Of a stretch of DNA of 6,316 nucleotides, positions 5,288 to 6,316 are shown piece by piece. The notes below the pieces were generated by a model, which had not been told where the DNA came from, did not search any database, and saw nothing but the letters and a program-made list of their open reading frames with translations. Each line of letters begins with the position of its first letter. Position 1 is the first letter of the stretch. The stretch comes from Spirochaetaceae bacterium (GTDB taxonomy: Bacteria > Spirochaetota > Spirochaetia > Treponematales > Breznakiellaceae), in NCBI GenBank assembly GCA_031278295.1, contig JAITKQ010000113.1:1-6316 (forward strand). The letters run 5' to 3'. The translations under genes were made by a program, and so were the position numbers.

Positions 5288-5293
5288 AGGAGG
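5288..5293 (+). promoter_or_regulatory. consensus Shine-Dalgarno AGGAGG of the 5300 gene
   Basis: AGGAGG stands six bases before ATG 5300 and decides this start over the out-of-frame ATG at 5295. It is the only full-consensus SD seen in the window, and it touches the T tract of the preceding hairpin. Confidence 0.9.
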
Positions 5294-5299
5294 CATGAT

Positions 5300-6145
5300 A
5301 TGTCTTTACACAAAACGGAGAAGGCCGCGGCGGTCGCGGCCTTGATGATCGGCCTGCTGCTGGCGGCGGGTTGCGAGAACCCGCCCGGCGAGGGCGGCGG
5401 CGGAGACGGCTGCGAGATCCTGGCGTACCGGATGTACGCGCCGGATGACGAGGAAAACGCTGTAGAGGGCGAGGTTGACGGGGAATACAAAACGGTAGTG
5501 ATAACGGTGCCTGTAAGGGACCCGCTCCTGTCCGAGGTGGCGGTAACGATCTCCGAGGGGGCCAAAATCGCGCTGCTGAACGACAAGCCCGACCCGGCGG
5601 ACGGCAAGGTGTACCGCGTAACGGCGGGGAACGGCGCGGCCTACAATGACTACACGGTTTACACGGTATGGATGGCCGGCGCGGAGCTAACGCTGACCGG
5701 AGGGCCGGCGCTGACCGGCGAGACCGGCCAAAACCAGATCAATGTAAGCGTAACCCTAAACGGGGAAGACACTGACGAGTGGCCAGACAATGTATCGCAA
5801 AATATCAAGCAGGCGCCGATAGTGGGTGTTACGAGGAATATGCCAGTTGAACTATTTGTGTTGACGGCAAACGATCCGGACTGCGAAGACTACCGCTGGT
5901 ACGTGGACGGCGAGCAGCTCATCTACTACAACGCCGACGGCTGGTACATGTACATGGACGGCGACAAGCCCATCTACAAAAACAGCGCCGTACCGCACTC
6001 GTCCCCGCGCGGTCCGGTGGTGAACGGTCTGGCCGGCATCAACTATTCGGTAGGCAAGCACTTCCTATTCCTTGTGGCGATCAAAAACGGCGTCCCCCTG
6101 ACATACCAAAAGGAATTTACCGTAGTTCTTGATCCTACTGAATGA
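5300..6145 (+). CDS. lipoprotein with a bacterial Ig-like (DUF5018-type) domain (281 aa)
   Basis: A basic N-terminus and hydrophobic segment (9-21) end in LAAGC, so lipidation is expected at Cys25; the mature protein starts with a Pro/Gly-rich tether ending at a second Cys (38). Residues about 39-123 look like the Ig-like repeat of surface lipoproteins: ILAYRMYAP, then VVITVPVRDPLLSEVAV, then KVYRVTAGNGAAYNDYTVYTV, which is the DUF5018-type pattern as I know it. Residues about 128-278 form a second strand-rich domain with DYRWYVDGEQ (197-206) and, after a Gly/Ser turn, NYSVGKHFLFLVAIKNGVPLTYQKEFTVV, the pattern of a small Ig-like module. No catalytic motif is visible; a surface structural, adhesive or ligand-binding role is inferred. 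A paralogue starts 12 bases after the stop, so the two are probably one transcript. Upstream lie an SD, a terminator-like hairpin and a 15-C tract. Confidence 0.85.
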   Translation: MSLHKTEKAAAVAALMIGLLLAAGCENPPGEGGGGDGCEILAYRMYAPDDEENAVEGEVDGEYKTVVITVPVRDPLLSEVAVTISEGAKIALLNDKPDPADGKVYRVTAGNGAAYNDYTVYTVWMAGAELTLTGGPALTGETGQNQINVSVTLNGEDTDEWPDNVSQNIKQAPIVGVTRNMPVELFVLTANDPDCEDYRWYVDGEQLIYYNADGWYMYMDGDKPIYKNSAVPHSSPRGPVVNGLAGINYSVGKHFLFLVAIKNGVPLTYQKEFTVVLDPTE

Positions 6146-6316
6146 AGAGACGCCTTAATGAGTACAAGAATACAGCCATTAACAACGCTGCTCGCCGGCC
6201 TGCTGCTGGCGGCGGGCTGCGAGAACCCGCCCGGCGGGGGCACGGGGGACGCTTGCGAGATCCTGGCGTACCGGATGTACGCGCCGGGGAACGAGGCCAA
6301 CGCGGTAGCGGGCGAT
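5351..6316 (+). repeat. near-identical gene segments 5351-5470 and 6197-6316
   Basis: The two tandem lipoprotein genes share a segment covering the end of the signal peptide, the lipobox, the tether and the first domain strand. The longest exact match is 34 bases (5411-5444 and 6254-6287). The lipobox part differs at only one base over about 38. One codon is missing in the second Gly-rich tether. The similarity fades in the next few codons and is absent before the segment, in the signal peptide start. Recent duplication or gene conversion would explain this. Confidence 0.8.
6158..6316 (+). CDS. second lipoprotein, paralogue of the 5300 gene, 5' part only
   Basis: The frame from ATG 6158 is open to the window edge (53 codons). 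Its product has a 20-residue signal peptide ending LLAAGC (Cys21) and then the same tether and domain start as the preceding protein: CENPPG, a Gly-rich stretch, a second Cys and EILAYRMYAP. The first 16 or so residues differ from the upstream protein, while from 6197 onward the DNA is nearly the same as 5351-5470. GAAGAGA at 6144-6150 may serve as a weak SD. ATG 6142 overlaps the upstream stop but is in another frame that gives no lipoprotein, so 6158 is preferred. The remainder of the gene is outside the window. Confidence 0.85.
   Translation, partial: MSTRIQPLTTLLAGLLLAAGCENPPGGGTGDACEILAYRMYAPGNEANAVAGD

Noticed and set aside
5043..5345. Small plus-strand open frame from ATG 5043 preceded by GGAAGGAG at 5023-5030
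   Set aside because: The product is Arg/Pro-rich and is encoded across the C tract and the terminator-like hairpin; it also overlaps the lipoprotein gene start. Changing the C-tract frame to that of the lipoprotein meets a stop at 5234, so it is not an N-terminal extension either.
5116..5607. Minus-strand open frame of 163 codons
   Set aside because: It is a shadow of the lipoprotein gene and the G/C-rich leader, with a low-complexity Ser/Pro product and no start signals.

Overview
The window looks like chromosomal DNA from a spirochaete of the Treponema type, possibly a termite-gut treponeme. This is inferred from moderate to high G+C, several short-lipobox lipoproteins, a lipoprotein with IPT/TIG plus transglutaminase-like domains, and tandem lipoproteins with Ig-like repeats of the kind common in those genomes. 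No rRNA or other taxonomic marker is present, so the assignment is moderate at best. No CRISPR array, tRNA, transposase or phage gene is visible.

Layout. Positions 1-480 hold no gene. They are a very GC-rich cluster of about ten short palindromes of the type GGGGTCTGACCCC / GGGGGCTGACCC, mixed with a 22-nt C tract, two 16-nt G tracts, a 45-bp direct repeat and a 32-bp inverted repeat. It is best read as a REP/BIME-like array. Positions 481-594 hold a small palindrome and a promoter. A membrane-anchored extracytoplasmic protein of unknown function (595-2130, +) is followed by a stand-alone CinA C-terminal-domain protein, a probable NMN amidohydrolase (2171-2650, +). A perfect 14-bp hairpin (2758-2788) lies between cinA and a convergent lipoprotein gene (2810-4492, -) with two TIG domains and a transglutaminase-like domain in which the expected catalytic Cys position is Pro.

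The region 4493-5299 has no convincing protein gene but is rich in signals. It has tandem palindromes and short repeats (4593-4690), then an excellent sigma70-type promoter with phased A-tracts (4769-4818). The promoter drives a predicted structured RNA of about 184 nt ending in an intrinsic terminator (about 4825-5008). A 15-nt C tract (5175-5189) and a second terminator-like hairpin whose T tract abuts a Shine-Dalgarno sequence (5236-5293) follow. That SD serves a lipoprotein gene (5300-6145, +). Twelve bases downstream begins a second, nearly identical lipoprotein gene cut by the window edge (6158-6316, +).

How the parts may work together (inference): the right half looks like a surface-lipoprotein array whose expression could be set by RNA-level attenuation and perhaps by C-tract length variation. 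The two large genes with -10-like hexamers only 5-7 bases before ATG and no SD may be translated from leaderless or nearly leaderless mRNAs, in contrast to the strong SD at 5288. None of the regulatory readings can be settled from sequence alone.
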